Shown here one piece after another: positions 15,368 to 24,281 of a stretch of 64,000 bases of DNA. A program made the position numbers and the translations under genes. Source of the stretch: Sphingomonas changnyeongensis (GTDB lineage: Bacteria; Pseudomonadota; Alphaproteobacteria; Sphingomonadales; Sphingomonadaceae); contig NZ_CP047895.1 in NCBI RefSeq assembly GCF_009913435.1, positions 1,930,501-1,994,500 of the forward strand, given 5' to 3'. Below the pieces are notes generated by a model. The model worked only from the letters and a program-made list of their open reading frames with translations, did not search any database and had not been told where the DNA came from. How positions within the stretch are numbered: position 1 is the stretch's first letter; each line of letters starts with the position of its first letter.

Positions 15368-16725
15368 TGGCGATTGAACTGAAGATGCCGGCCCTGTCCC
15401 CCACGATGGAGGAAGGGACGCTTGCCCGCTGGCTGGTCAAGCCCGGCGATGCCGTGCGTTCGGGCGACATTCTGGCCGAGATCGAGACCGACAAGGCGAC
15501 GATGGAGTTCGAGGCGGTCGACGAAGGCGTCGTCGCCGAGATCCTGGTGGCCGAGGGCACCGACAATGTGAAGGTCGGCACGGTGATCGCGACGCTGACC
15601 GGGGAAGGTGAAGCCGCCGCCCCGGCACCGGCAGCTGCGCCGGCTCCCGCTCCTGCACCCGTGCCGGCTCCGGCACCTGTGGCGGCGAAGCCCGCGCCGG
15701 TCCCGGCGGCTCCGCGCGCTGCCGAGGTGCCGGCCGGCACCGAAATGGTCCGCACCACGGTGCGCGAGGCGCTGCGCGATGCGATGGCCGAGGAAATGCG
15801 CCGTGACGAGCGCGTGTTCGTGATGGGCGAAGAGGTTGCCGAATATCAGGGCGCCTACAAGGTCACCCAGGGGCTGCTCGACGAGTTCGGGCCGCGCCGC
15901 GTGATCGACACGCCGATCACCGAATATGGCTTTGCCGGCATCGGCACCGGGGCGGCGATGGGCGGCCTGCGCCCGATCGTCGAGTTCATGACGTTCAACT
16001 TCGCCATGCAGGCGATCGACCACATCATCAACTCGGCGGCGAAGACCAACTACATGTCCGGCGGCCAGATGCGCTGCCCGATCGTGTTCCGCGGGCCGAA
16101 CGGCGCCGCCAGCCGCGTCGCTGCCCAGCACAGCCAGAATTACGGCCCCTGGTATGCAAGCGTCCCTGGCCTGGTGGTGATCGCGCCCTATGACGCGGCC
16201 GATGCCAAGGGGCTGCTCAAGGCGGCGATCCGCAGCGAGGATCCGGTCGTGTTCCTTGAAAACGAGCTGGTCTATGGCCGCAGCTTCGACGTGCCGCGCC
16301 TCGACGATTTCGTGCTGCCGATCGGCAAGGCGCGGATCGTGCGGCCGGGCCGCGATGTGACCATCGTCAGCTATTCGATCGGCGTGGGCGTCGCGCTCGA
16401 TGCCGCCGAACAGCTGGCCGGCGAGGGGATCGAGGCCGAAATCGTCGATCTGCGCACGCTGCGTCCGCTCGACCGGCAGACGGTGCTGGAAAGCCTGGCG
16501 CGCACCAACCGGCTGGTGGTGGTCGAGGAAGGCTGGCCGGTCTGCTCGATCGCGTCGGAAATCGCCGCGATCGCGATGGAGGACGGGTTCGACGATCTCG
16601 ACGCGCCGGTGCTGCGCGTCACCAATGCCGATGTGCCGCTGCCCTATGCGGCCAATCTTGAAAAGCTGGCGATCGTCGATGCCGCGCGCGTCGTCGAGGC
16701 GGTCAGGCGGGTCTGCTACCGCTGA
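15367..16725 (+). CDS. pdhB: pyruvate dehydrogenase E1 component, beta subunit with N-terminal lipoyl domain
   Basis: Beta subunit of the E1 heterotetramer. Residues 1-80 form a biotinyl/lipoyl domain with the modified lysine K43 ([10 protein letters not shown]). An Ala/Pro linker follows (about residues 81-125), then the transketolase-like E1-beta domain ([22 protein letters not shown]-type region [17 protein letters not shown]) and the C-terminal domain. A lipoyl domain on E1-beta is a known alphaproteobacterial variant. No E2 (pdhC) or E3 follows: the plus-strand run ends in a hairpin and converges on the Tad genes. Confidence 0.96.
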   Translation: MAIELKMPALSPTMEEGTLARWLVKPGDAVRSGDILAEIETDKATMEFEAVDEGVVAEILVAEGTDNVKVGTVIATLTGEGEAAAPAPAAAPAPAPAPVPAPAPVAAKPAPVPAAPRAAEVPAGTEMVRTTVREALRDAMAEEMRRDERVFVMGEEVAEYQGAYKVTQGLLDEFGPRRVIDTPITEYGFAGIGTGAAMGGLRPIVEFMTFNFAMQAIDHIINSAAKTNYMSGGQMRCPIVFRGPNGAASRVAAQHSQNYGPWYASVPGLVVIAPYDAADAKGLLKAAIRSEDPVVFLENELVYGRSFDVPRLDDFVLPIGKARIVRPGRDVTIVSYSIGVGVALDAAEQLAGEGIEAEIVDLRTLRPLDRQTVLESLARTNRLVVVEEGWPVCSIASEIAAIAMEDGFDDLDAPVLRVTNADVPLPYAANLEKLAIVDAARVVEAVRRVCYR

Positions 16726-16731
16726 GCTTTT

Positions 16732-16765
16732 GCCGCCCGGCCCGGAGATGTTCGGGCCGGGCGGC
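16732..16765 (+). terminator. hairpin between convergent pdhB and Tad genes
   Basis: Perfect 13-bp inverted repeat (16732-16744 with 16753-16765) around an eight-base loop, five bases after the pdhB stop and three bases from the stop of the convergent gene. There is no clear T run on either side, so it may act as a bidirectional transcription barrier or as an RNA 3'-end stabiliser rather than a textbook intrinsic terminator. Confidence 0.55.
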
Positions 16766-16768
16766 GGT

Positions 16769-17497
16769 TCAGACCGTGTATTTGTCGCAGGTCAGCCGCG
16801 CATTGCCGATGCTGGGGGCCGGATCGATGATGCCGGTGCCGCTGTTGAGGCTCAGGTCGCGCCGGTCACGGACGACGAACGACGCGATATAGTGGATGCG
16901 CGGCCGCCCGATCAGCCACGCGCCGAGCAGCGGCTGATACTGGTAGTTGATTTCGACGAACATCACCGCTGATCCCGGCGGGGCGGTGACGCGCGATCCC
17001 GTCGGCCCCATGCCGGCAAAGGCGTTGCCGGTCGCCCCGTCGCCGGCGCGGCCATAGCTCGAATCCCAGCCGGTTCCCTGCCGCAGCCCCAGGCAGCGCT
17101 GCCATTTGATCGTCTGCCCGCCCGAGGCGTTGGTTTCCACGCTCGACAGGGTGACGCGGCCATTTTGCAGCAGCCGCAATGACCCGCCCTGGATCCGCAC
17201 GCCTTCGAGCACGTCGCTCAGGTCGACCTCGCGCAGCTCCTGCAGGTTGGTCTGCCGGTTGCTGCTGCCCGCGCGCGACGCATTGTCGGCCAGCGACAGC
17301 GCGATCTGGCTGACGCGCATCTGCATCTGCGCGTAATTGCCGACCTCGATGCCGTACATGCTCAGCCCCATAAAGGCCGGCAGGCTGAAGGCGAACTCGA
17401 TATAGGCGACGCCTTTCGCATTGCCCGACAGCCGTGCCGGCAACAGGCGGGTGGGCGACAGGCGCGTGGAAAGGCGCGCGATCATGGACCGGATCAT
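16769..17497 (-). CDS. TadE/TadG-like pilus assembly protein
   Basis: A 242-residue pseudopilin-like protein. The N-terminal hydrophobic segment is preceded by the TadE motif (GVAYIEFAFSLPAFMGL, near residue 30) with its conserved Glu. The rest is an extracytoplasmic domain with two cysteines (QRCLGL and the C-terminal TCDKYTV). ATG 17497 overlaps the upstream stop (ATGA); an ATG two codons earlier (17503) is also possible. Third gene of a Tad-like chain; no pilus ATPase or secretin gene is in view. Confidence 0.85.
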   Translation of the reverse strand: MIRSMIARLSTRLSPTRLLPARLSGNAKGVAYIEFAFSLPAFMGLSMYGIEVGNYAQMQMRVSQIALSLADNASRAGSSNRQTNLQELREVDLSDVLEGVRIQGGSLRLLQNGRVTLSSVETNASGGQTIKWQRCLGLRQGTGWDSSYGRAGDGATGNAFAGMGPTGSRVTAPPGSAVMFVEINYQYQPLLGAWLIGRPRIHYIASFVVRDRRDLSLNSGTGIIDPAPSIGNARLTCDKYTV

Positions 17498-18134
17498 GTG
17501 CATCGATTGACCACCGGTGCGACCGACTGGGCGGCGAAGGGCTGGTTCTTGAGCGCGGTCTGGACGACGATCTGTTCGGTGTTCGACAGGCCGAGCATCC
17601 GCCCGATCGGGAACAGCCGCGGATAGGTGACGGTGACGCGGTAAAGGGTCACGTCCTTGGCACCACCCTGGCCGGACCGGCCGGGGCGGGCATCCCACTG
17701 GTTGTTGCCGTTGATGTCGTCATAACATTCGCCGGGATCGCGGCGATTGTTGTTGTTGCTGTCGACAAAGCGTTCCGGCTTGGTCGCAAGGAAGGTCGAA
17801 TAAAACTCGCGGCTGGTCGTCACCGTGGCGTTGCGCAGCGCGGTGCCGACCTGGGCGCGGATGCGGTTGTCGAGCGCGTCGCTGCGTTCCGCACCCCCTG
17901 GATCGTCGAATCGCGGCCGGAACGCTGCACCTCGCCCTCGACGATCGAGGTGACATAGGAGCGATAGGCGAGATCCATCCCGCCGAGCAGCATCAGCAGC
18001 ATCGTCGGCGCGATCAGCGCGAACTCCATCATCGTCGATCCGCGCGCGTCGGCCAGCACCGCCGGCAGGCGCCGCGCGATGTCGGTGCCGGCGGCGCCGG
18101 GGCCGGGGTGGCGGGGCGCGGGGGCGCGGCTCAC
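17494..18134 (-). CDS. TadE-like pilus assembly protein with calcium-loop-like repeats (frameshifted by one missing G)
   Basis: Starts at GTG 18134, overlapping the upstream stop (GTGA). The first part has the TadE motif (GSTMMEFALIAPTMLLMLLG) and a short helix; the frame then fails at five C on the plus strand (17894-17898), and the rest continues in another frame to 17494. One added base yields a continuous protein of 213 residues, with AERSDALDNRIRAQVGTAL bridging the gap. Near residues 125-148 are two Asp/Asn-rich loops (DSNNNNRRDPGE, then DINGNNQWD) resembling calcium-binding loops of surface proteins. Confidence 0.82.
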
Positions 18135-19972
18135 TTGGTCAGCCTCAGTTCGGCGATCAGCGAGGCGATTTCGCGGAACGCGTCACGCAGCTGGGTGGTG
18201 TTGGCCGCATAATAGGCCTTGCCCGGCGACGCGCATTGCTCAAGCCGTGTCGTCATGCTCTGCGAAAAGGCGATGACCCAGACGGTGATGCCCTTGGACT
18301 TGGCGGCCTCGCAGATCGCGCTGAACCGGGCATTGTGCCGGTTGGTCAGGTCGCTCGACGCCGCACCGCCAAGCACGCGCTGATCGCGGCGTTCAAAGCC
18401 GTAAAGGCCGTAGATAGCATCGTTCGGTGCCATGTCGCCATCGGTCATGAAGATCAGATGGCGGTTGGGCGGATCGCCATTGGTGCGCGCGGCGGTGTCG
18501 GCCGCAAACGGCCCGGTCGGCGACAGGAAGCGCGCCCCCCAGATCATGCCGACATCGTGATAGGTGCCGCCATGGGGGGTGAAATCGGCTGCGTTGACGT
18601 ATCCCGACACTTCGGCCCGTGTCATTTCCGCCAGCCGCCGCGCCTGTTTGACGCAGGTGTTGAAGCCGCCGCGGTTGTTGTTGGTCGTCGCGCGCCAGTC
18701 TAGGCTGTGGCCGTCTGCCGAATTGTCAATCTTGTCCTCGGCTGCGTTGCCGCCGCGATTGTAGATCACCTGCGGCCACATCGGCCGCCACCGCGTCGCG
18801 CGCGAGTTGGGGATCAGATCGATGTCGAGATCGGCGGGCAGCGGGTTGGTGAAGGTCGACAGCGCGCTTGTCTGCCGTTCCTCGATGCAGCCCGCCCAAA
18901 CCGGCGAGGTCACGCCCAGCTTGGTCGGATCGGGGACGGCATTGCCCTGCACATAGCCCGAGACGTCATGATCGACCGGTTCATAGCGCCACATCGGGGT
19001 AAGCGGGCGCTGCCGGGTGGAGCAGGTCCCCGGCGCGTTGCTGCCTGTCGCGGCGGTCCAGTTGGAGTTGCTGCCATAGGTCAGCGTTGCCGGAAAGCCG
19101 GTGGCCGGGCTGCGCAGCCGATAGGCGTTGCAGTCGGCCTGCGACATGCGGGCGATCGACGGGCCGGTGGTTTCGGTTCCGGTCAACTGTTCACCGACGA
19201 TGCGCCGCGACTGATAGGTCCAGGTGTCGGTGACCAGATAGCTGGACGGCAGCAGCCGCCCGACATTGACCGTCGAGGTATAGGGAACAAAGCCGTAGCG
19301 GATCCGCGTCGATGGATCCTTGGCATTGGCGACGGTGTCGTAGAAATCGAGCACCGCGAGCTTCAGCCCGGCGATGCGCGATCCGCTTTCCTCTGGCACC
19401 GCCCAGACATTGCCGACCTGCACCGCCGTCACCGAGCCGGTATAGCTGTTGCAGCTCGACGTGTTGCGCGCCGGGGTGCAGGCCATCGATCCGGTGGTGT
19501 CGAGCACGAACATGATGTCGGCATCCGGCACGTCGAACCGCGCCTCGCACGACACGTTGAGCGCGCGCGCGCGAAAGCCGAACATGCCCATAACCGCCAT
19601 CGGCACCGACACCGATGCCGTGCCGCGCACCTGGCCGTCGCCGGTGTCCGCAGGTGTGAACACGAGATTGCTGGTCCTGAACCAGCCGCTGGTGAAGTTG
19701 TTGCGGAAAAACTGCTGCGCCCGATCGCGCGACGTGGCGTCGAGCGTGCCGCCGGTCATGAATTTGCGCCCGGCGAGAACCCCGGCATCGCATGCCTGTT
19801 GCAGTCGGGTGCGGACGACATACAGCCGCGCCATGTCCACCGCCGCGCCGGCAAAGCCGGCGAGCGGGATCATGCCGGCGGCGATGATCGCCATGGTGTT
19901 GCCGGCGCGATTTGCGCGAAACCGTGCGAGGAACCCGGCGTTCGGCCTATAAAGAGTGTCTGGTGCGGCCAT
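18131..19972 (-). CDS. TadG-like pilus assembly protein with von Willebrand factor A domain
   Basis: A 613-residue protein whose N-terminal segment (residues about 20-50, GNTMAIIAAGMIPLAGFAGAAVD) matches the TadG/Tad-like anchor. From about residue 155 a VWA-type domain begins with the MIDAS motif DTTGSM and includes a later FMTDGD. A large Asn/Thr/Ser-rich insertion with several cysteines lies inside the VWA domain (about residues 165-480), suggesting an exported adhesive protein. It heads the three-gene overlapping chain. Substrate and partners are not visible. Confidence 0.86.
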   Translation of the reverse strand: MAAPDTLYRPNAGFLARFRANRAGNTMAIIAAGMIPLAGFAGAAVDMARLYVVRTRLQQACDAGVLAGRKFMTGGTLDATSRDRAQQFFRNNFTSGWFRTSNLVFTPADTGDGQVRGTASVSVPMAVMGMFGFRARALNVSCEARFDVPDADIMFVLDTTGSMACTPARNTSSCNSYTGSVTAVQVGNVWAVPEESGSRIAGLKLAVLDFYDTVANAKDPSTRIRYGFVPYTSTVNVGRLLPSSYLVTDTWTYQSRRIVGEQLTGTETTGPSIARMSQADCNAYRLRSPATGFPATLTYGSNSNWTAATGSNAPGTCSTRQRPLTPMWRYEPVDHDVSGYVQGNAVPDPTKLGVTSPVWAGCIEERQTSALSTFTNPLPADLDIDLIPNSRATRWRPMWPQVIYNRGGNAAEDKIDNSADGHSLDWRATTNNNRGGFNTCVKQARRLAEMTRAEVSGYVNAADFTPHGGTYHDVGMIWGARFLSPTGPFAADTAARTNGDPPNRHLIFMTDGDMAPNDAIYGLYGFERRDQRVLGGAASSDLTNRHNARFSAICEAAKSKGITVWVIAFSQSMTTRLEQCASPGKAYYAANTTQLRDAFREIASLIAELRLTK

Positions 19973-20072
19973 GACTCTGCTTCTGCCCGGATCATGCGGC
20001 GACCCTGTTGCCGGTTATGCGCGCCCCCGGCTAAGCATGGGCTAACAGGCTTGGTTAACAGGATTTTGCCCT

Positions 20073-20735
20073 TTGGCTCCGCAAATTGCCGATCCCGAAC
20101 GCCTGCTGGCGCTTGCCTATGCGGACGCAGAGCGGCGCGGTGCGCTCGCGCTTTTGTGGCAGCTCGACGAACGGCTGGCGGGCATTGTCGTCACGACCAG
20201 CCAGCCGGCGATCGGCCAGATGCGCCTGACCTGGTGGCATCAGGCGCTGGACGGGCTCGGCACCGCGCCCGCGCCGGCCGAGCCGCTGCTCATGGCGCTG
20301 GCCGCCTGTCCTCAGGTGGTGCCGGCGCGGCTGCTGCCGCTGATCGATGGCTGGGAAGCGCTGCTCGACGCTCCGCCGCTCGACGAGGCGGCGCTGTCCC
20401 TGCACGCTGAGGCACGTGGTGCGGCGCTGTTTGCAGCGGCGGCGGATCTGCTTGGCCCGACCGGTCTTCCTGATGATGAGATCGCTGCCGCCGGACGCCT
20501 CTGGGCGCTGATCGATGCTGCGCGGCGGCTGACCGATCCGGCCAGTGCCGGCCGCGCGCTCGCGCTGGCCCGTGCCGAGCTGGGGCGGCTGCCGCGACGC
20601 TGGCCAAGGCCGCTCGCGCCGCTCGGCCTGCTGGCGGTGCTGGCCCGCGCCGATGCCCGCGCGCCTCAGCCGGCGCGGCAGGGCGCGCCGCGCCGCATTG
20701 CCCGCGCGCTCTGGTTCCGGATTGCGCGCCGCTGA
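20073..20735 (+). CDS. squalene/phytoene synthase family protein (short)
   Basis: A 220-residue protein with the N-terminal half of a trans-isoprenoid synthase fold. The segment TTSQPAIGQMRLTWWHQAL matches the family pattern around the first helix of NDUFAF6-type and phytoene-synthase-type proteins. The usual second Asp-rich motif is not evident and the protein is shorter than catalytic phytoene synthases (about 280-300), so enzymatic activity is doubtful. The start is a TTG at 20073 with a weak upstream site; no ATG is available. It diverges from the VWA gene. Confidence 0.75.
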   Translation: MAPQIADPERLLALAYADAERRGALALLWQLDERLAGIVVTTSQPAIGQMRLTWWHQALDGLGTAPAPAEPLLMALAACPQVVPARLLPLIDGWEALLDAPPLDEAALSLHAEARGAALFAAAADLLGPTGLPDDEIAAAGRLWALIDAARRLTDPASAGRALALARAELGRLPRRWPRPLAPLGLLAVLARADARAPQPARQGAPRRIARALWFRIARR

Positions 20736-20820
20736 GTGAAAAGCATCGGTTCCGGATCATTGACTGGCAGGGATCGGGGCGGCTGACCTAGCGTTCCGCA
20801 TTCAGAAGCGGGGGTGCGGC

Positions 20821-21279
20821 ATGATGCGGATAATGGCCGGGATGGCCGCACTGGCGCTCGCGCTGGGCGCGGGATTTGTCTGGTGGTCGGGCCGGGAGGA
20901 GCGCGCGGCCCCGCTGGTGCCCGCGTCCGCCCCGCAGACCGCTGCCGAGGCCGGTCTGGCCGAACCTTTGCCGCCCGAGGCCAGCGAGCGCACACGCGAG
21001 CAGCGGCGGTTCGACCGTTATGACCGCGACCGAGACGGAATAGTCGTGCGCGACGAATATCTCGCCAGCCGGGTCAAGGCGTTCCGGCGGCTCGATACCG
21101 ATGGCGATGGCCGGCTGTCGTTCGAGGAATGGGCCGACAAGACGATCGACCGTTTTGCAACCGCCGACGCCGACCGTGACCAGAAGCTGACCCGGACCGA
21201 GTTTGCGACCACGAGGCCGCCGCGCCGCGCGCCGCCGCGCACGCCCTGTCCGCCGCCCGCCGAGGCCGAAGGCGGCTGA
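20821..21279 (+). CDS. EF-hand domain-containing exported protein
   Basis: A 152-residue protein with an N-terminal membrane or signal segment (about residues 5-22), a Pro/Ala-rich linker, then three EF-hand-like loops: DRDRDGIVVRDE, DTDGDGRLSFEE and DADRDQKLTRTE. All keep Asp at positions 1, 3 and 5 and a final Glu; the third has Gln instead of Gly at position 6. The tail is Pro/Arg-rich with one cysteine. Likely a calcium-binding periplasmic protein; role unknown. Confidence 0.85.
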   Translation: MMRIMAGMAALALALGAGFVWWSGREERAAPLVPASAPQTAAEAGLAEPLPPEASERTREQRRFDRYDRDRDGIVVRDEYLASRVKAFRRLDTDGDGRLSFEEWADKTIDRFATADADRDQKLTRTEFATTRPPRRAPPRTPCPPPAEAEGG

Positions 21280-21308
21280 GAGGATCGCGCGGGGCCGCCC
21301 GCCCGGGG

Positions 21309-22634
21309 TCAGGCCGCGACGCCCATCCAGCCGCCAAGATCGGCGCGCGCCCGGCCGGTCAGCCGCGCCTTGCGCTCGGCCTTGCGGACATCGCCGTCCA
21401 CCGGCGGGAACAGGCCGAAATTGACGTTCATCGGCTGATAGGTCGCGGCATCGGCATCGCCGGTGATATGCCCCAGCAGCGCGCCGAGCGCGGTGGTGCG
21501 CGGCGGGGCAGGGAGCGCGCCGCCGGCCAGCTCCGCCGCCGCAAACCGGCCGGCGAGCAGGCCGATCGCAGCCGATTCGACATAGCCTTCGCACCCCGTG
21601 ATCTGCCCGGCAAAGCGGATGTGCGGCGCCGATTTCAGCCGCAGCTGCCCGTCGAGCAGCCGGGGAGCATTGATGAAGGTGTTGCGGTGCAGCCCGCCCA
21701 GCCGCGCAAACTCCGCCTGCTCAAGCCCCGGAATCGTGCGGAACAGCCTGACCTGCTCGGCATATTTGAGCTTGGTCTGAAAGCCGACAATGTTCCACAA
21801 GGTGCCGAGCGCATTGTCCTGACGCAGCTGGACGACCGCATAGGGACGGTGGCCGGTGCGTGGATCGCGCAGGCCAAAGGGCTTCATCGGCCCGTGGCGC
21901 AGCGTTTCCGGCCCGCGCGAGGCCATCACCTCGATCGGCATGCAGCCGTCGAAATAGGGCGTGTCCTTTTCCCACTCGCGAAACTCGGTCTTTTCGCCGT
22001 CGAGCAGGCCCTGAACAAAGGCCTGATACTGGTCGCGGTCGAGCGGGCAGTTGATGTAATCGCGGCCATCGCCCTTGTCCCAGCGCGACTGGAACCAGGC
22101 GATGTCGAAATCGATGCTGTCGCGGTGGACGATGGGCGCGATGGCGTCGAAAAACGCCAGCTGGTCCATCCCGGTCGCCGCGCCGATCGATCCGGCAAGG
22201 CCCGCCGCGGTCAGCGGGCCGGTGGCGATGATGGCCGGGCCGTCCGCCGGCAGCGCATCGACCCGTTCGCGCACCAGCGTGACGCGGGGATGCCCGGCCA
22301 GCGCCGCGGTGACGCCCCCCGCAAATCCGTCACGGTCGACGGCCAGCGCCGATCCGGCGGGCACGCGGTGGCGATCCGCCTGCGCCATGATCAATGACCC
22401 CAGCCGGCGCATCTCCTCGTGCAGCAGCCCGACGGCATTGCTGTCGGCATCGTCGGACCGGAAGCTGTTGGAACAGACCAGCTCGGCCAGCGCGTCGGTG
22501 TGGTGCGCCGGCGTTGCCTCCACGCCGCGCATTTCCGACAGGCGGACATGCCAGCCCGCCTCGGCCAGCTGCCATGCGGCTTCGGATCCGGCGAGCCCGC
22601 CGCCGATGATGTGAATGTCGTGATTGGCCGTCAT
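21309..22634 (-). CDS. trmFO: methylenetetrahydrofolate-tRNA (uracil-5-)-methyltransferase TrmFO
   Basis: Folate- and FAD-dependent enzyme that makes ribothymidine-54 in the T loop of tRNA. 441 residues. FAD-binding motif [14 protein letters not shown] at the N-terminus; [19 protein letters not shown] carries a conserved cysteine region; [14 protein letters not shown] and NVNFGLFPP near the C-terminus are family hallmarks. ATG 22634 fits the family start; longer in-frame starts would overlap the divergent YhhN gene. It converges on the EF-hand gene with a 29-bp gap. Confidence 0.96.
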   Translation of the reverse strand: MTANHDIHIIGGGLAGSEAAWQLAEAGWHVRLSEMRGVEATPAHHTDALAELVCSNSFRSDDADSNAVGLLHEEMRRLGSLIMAQADRHRVPAGSALAVDRDGFAGGVTAALAGHPRVTLVRERVDALPADGPAIIATGPLTAAGLAGSIGAATGMDQLAFFDAIAPIVHRDSIDFDIAWFQSRWDKGDGRDYINCPLDRDQYQAFVQGLLDGEKTEFREWEKDTPYFDGCMPIEVMASRGPETLRHGPMKPFGLRDPRTGHRPYAVVQLRQDNALGTLWNIVGFQTKLKYAEQVRLFRTIPGLEQAEFARLGGLHRNTFINAPRLLDGQLRLKSAPHIRFAGQITGCEGYVESAAIGLLAGRFAAAELAGGALPAPPRTTALGALLGHITGDADAATYQPMNVNFGLFPPVDGDVRKAERKARLTGRARADLGGWMGVAA

Positions 22635-22671
22635 GCACCGGGCGGATAGCATGACCGCAAAGGGGTGCAAT

Positions 22672-23346
22672 ATGGGGCAGAACGGTATGGCGGGGATCTG
22701 GCGCGGGCGGACAGGCGGGCTGTTGATCGCGGCGCTCTGTGCCGGGGCCAGCTATTGGCCCGCCGCGCATCTGCTGCCGCACGCGCCGGAGGCGCTGATC
22801 ATCGCGTGGAAGGGGCTGGGCGTGGCGCTGCTCGCGGCCTGGGTGTTCGCGGCGGTGCCGGGGCGGGACGGGCGCTGGCTGGCCGCTGTGCTCGCGCTGG
22901 GCGCGCTTGGCGACGTGCTGCTCGATGCCGTGTCGCTGACGGTGGGGGCGGTTGCGTTTCTGGCCGGCCATGTGCTGGCCGTGCCTTTCTATTGGCGGCA
23001 CCGCAGCGGGCGCGCATCCCGGGCGGCGATGGTCGCCGTGGCGGCGCTGGCTGCGGGCGTCGTTGCGCTCGCCGCCTCCTTGCCCACCGACCGGGCTGCG
23101 GCGCCAGGCATCGCGTTTTACAGCAGCGGGCTGGCCGCGATGGCGGCGATGGCCGCGCTCAGCCGGTTCAGGCTGGCGGCATCGGGGGCGCTGCTGTTCG
23201 TCATCTCCGATCTGCTGATCTTTGCCGGTCTGGGGCCGCTCGCCGGATCGCCGGCGACACTGCTGGTCTGGCCGCTTTATTTTGCCGGGCAGGCGTTGAT
23301 CGCGGTCGGGGCTGGTCGTGCGCTGGTGCGCTGTCAAGCCGGGTGA
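22672..23346 (+). CDS. YhhN family (lysoplasmalogenase-like) membrane protein
   Basis: A 224-residue protein with about eight hydrophobic segments. The pattern [11 protein letters not shown], then [24 protein letters not shown] and [11 protein letters not shown] matches YhhN/TMEM86, whose eukaryotic member hydrolyses lysoplasmalogen; the paired Asp residues in GD and SD segments are conserved. Bacterial function is uncertain. I chose ATG 22672 with AAAGGGG upstream rather than the longer 22624 frame, which overlaps trmFO. Its last codons and stop lie in repeat copy B. Confidence 0.87.
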   Translation: MGQNGMAGIWRGRTGGLLIAALCAGASYWPAAHLLPHAPEALIIAWKGLGVALLAAWVFAAVPGRDGRWLAAVLALGALGDVLLDAVSLTVGAVAFLAGHVLAVPFYWRHRSGRASRAAMVAVAALAAGVVALAASLPTDRAAAPGIAFYSSGLAAMAAMAALSRFRLAASGALLFVISDLLIFAGLGPLAGSPATLLVWPLYFAGQALIAVGAGRALVRCQAG

Positions 23347-23430
23347 GACCAGCCGGCGGCGCGGAATAAGGAGTCTGACAAAGGGCTGGAGCGGCCGATC
23401 CGATGCAATCGGATCGAAAACCGCTCCAGC
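23335..23430 (+). repeat. palindromic intergenic repeat, copy B
   Basis: Second copy, between convergent YhhN and mucR-like genes. It starts CAAGCCGGGTGA, keeps the second palindrome exactly as in copy C (CGATCCGAT at 23396-23404, GCA, ATCGGATCG at 23408-23416) and has longer outer arms (GCTGGAGCGG with CCGCTCCAGC). The central AAACGCGGTAAA word is replaced by a diverged sequence. The stop codon of the YhhN gene (23344-23346) lies within the first arm. Confidence 0.88.
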
Positions 23431-23459
23431 TTGGTGCCGGTCACCCGGCGCGGCTTGCC

Positions 23460-23948
23460 TTATTCGCCCTTCGCGGCCGGCTTGCGCCCGGGACGCCCCG
23501 GCGTCTTCGCGCCGGTGCGGGCGGCGCGGCCCTTGGAGCCGAGACCGATCTTGAGCGCGAGGTCGCGGCGCTGCTTCGCATAGTTTTCCGCGACCATCGG
23601 ATAATCGGGCTTCAGCTTATAGCGTTCGCGATACTGTTCCGGGGTCAGGCCGTGGCGCGACAGATGACGCTTCAGCGACTTATAGGGCTTGCCGTCGATG
23701 AGCGAGATGATGACGTCCTTCGACGCCAGCGACTTGCGCACCGAAACGGCCGGTTCGATCCCGGTTTCGGCCGAAGTTTCGCCCGGCTGTTCTTCATGCG
23801 CGGACAGGCCGGTCAGCGTCGCATGCATCTTGTTGAGGAAAGCCGGCACATCTTCGGCGCCCGCGCGGTTATTGGGGTTGTTCAGCCAGGCGATCGTCAG
23901 CTCGGTCGCCAGTTCGATCATATTTGGCGACAGGTCGATATCGGCCAT
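23460..23948 (-). CDS. MucR/Ros family transcriptional regulator, zinc-ligand cysteine replaced
   Basis: A 162-residue DNA-binding protein of the Ros/MucR family, which act as global silencers of AT-rich promoters in alphaproteobacteria. The N-terminal oligomerisation helix (ELATELTIAWLNNPNN) is followed by the family core (DGKPYKSLKRHLSRHGLTPEQYRERY). In zinc-binding members a Cys stands just before this core; here it is Ser82 (ISLIDG), while Asp85, His95 and His99 remain. The C-terminus is basic (TPGRPGRKPA) and may add DNA contacts. GGAGG precedes ATG 23948 closely. Confidence 0.93.
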   Translation of the reverse strand: MADIDLSPNMIELATELTIAWLNNPNNRAGAEDVPAFLNKMHATLTGLSAHEEQPGETSAETGIEPAVSVRKSLASKDVIISLIDGKPYKSLKRHLSRHGLTPEQYRERYKLKPDYPMVAENYAKQRRDLALKIGLGSKGRAARTGAKTPGRPGRKPAAKGE

Positions 23949-23973
23949 TATTACCTCCGTTTCGGACGCACTG

Positions 23974-24001
23974 CATTTAAAGCACATTTTAGGCGCGTCA
24001 A
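23974..24001 (-). promoter_or_regulatory. candidate promoter of the mucR-like gene
   Basis: On the minus strand TTGACG (24001-23996), a 16-base spacer and TAAATG (23979-23974), followed by the GGAGG ribosome site and ATG at 23948. The surrounding AT-rich DNA would suit autoregulation, which is known for MucR proteins. Confidence 0.5.
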
Positions 24002-24212
24002 CGGGGCTGATCTAAAGATGAACGGGAAATATTATTTGGCAAGCAAAGTATTTGCCTCAAATCGCAGATGTGGCGCGGTGGTCGAGCCTATGTAACGGCC
24101 AATGATTGCAAACGATTTCAAGTGATTAAGGCCGCCATGACGAAGGCCGGCTGCCGCCGGGCAGCCGGCGGCGCGGATCCGCGCCTGAGGCGGATCGACC
24201 GGAAAAACCACA

Positions 24213-24245
24213 GGAAAAGGCCGCCGCCCGGCTGGGGCGACGGCC
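24213..24245 (-). terminator. intrinsic terminator of the DAHP synthase gene
   Basis: Reading the minus strand, an imperfect GC-rich stem (24245-24234 with 24229-24219) is followed by TTTTCC. It lies about 37 bases after the stop of the DAHP synthase gene. Confidence 0.6.
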
Positions 24246-24281
24246 GAGTCGAACAGGGATCAACCGGGGCTGCGGGCCGGT

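Larger units (their letters stand above)
23949..24281. other. 333-bp intergenic region between the mucR-like gene and DAHP synthase
   Basis: No gene is supported. The half next to the regulator (about 23970-24120) is unusually AT-rich for this window and holds its promoter plus an imperfect inverted repeat GGCAA..TTGCC near 24037-24055. The other half is GC-rich with a perfect 10-bp hairpin (24146-24155 with 24160-24169, loop GCCG) and the terminator of the DAHP synthase gene. A short open frame here has no family resemblance. Confidence 0.7.
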
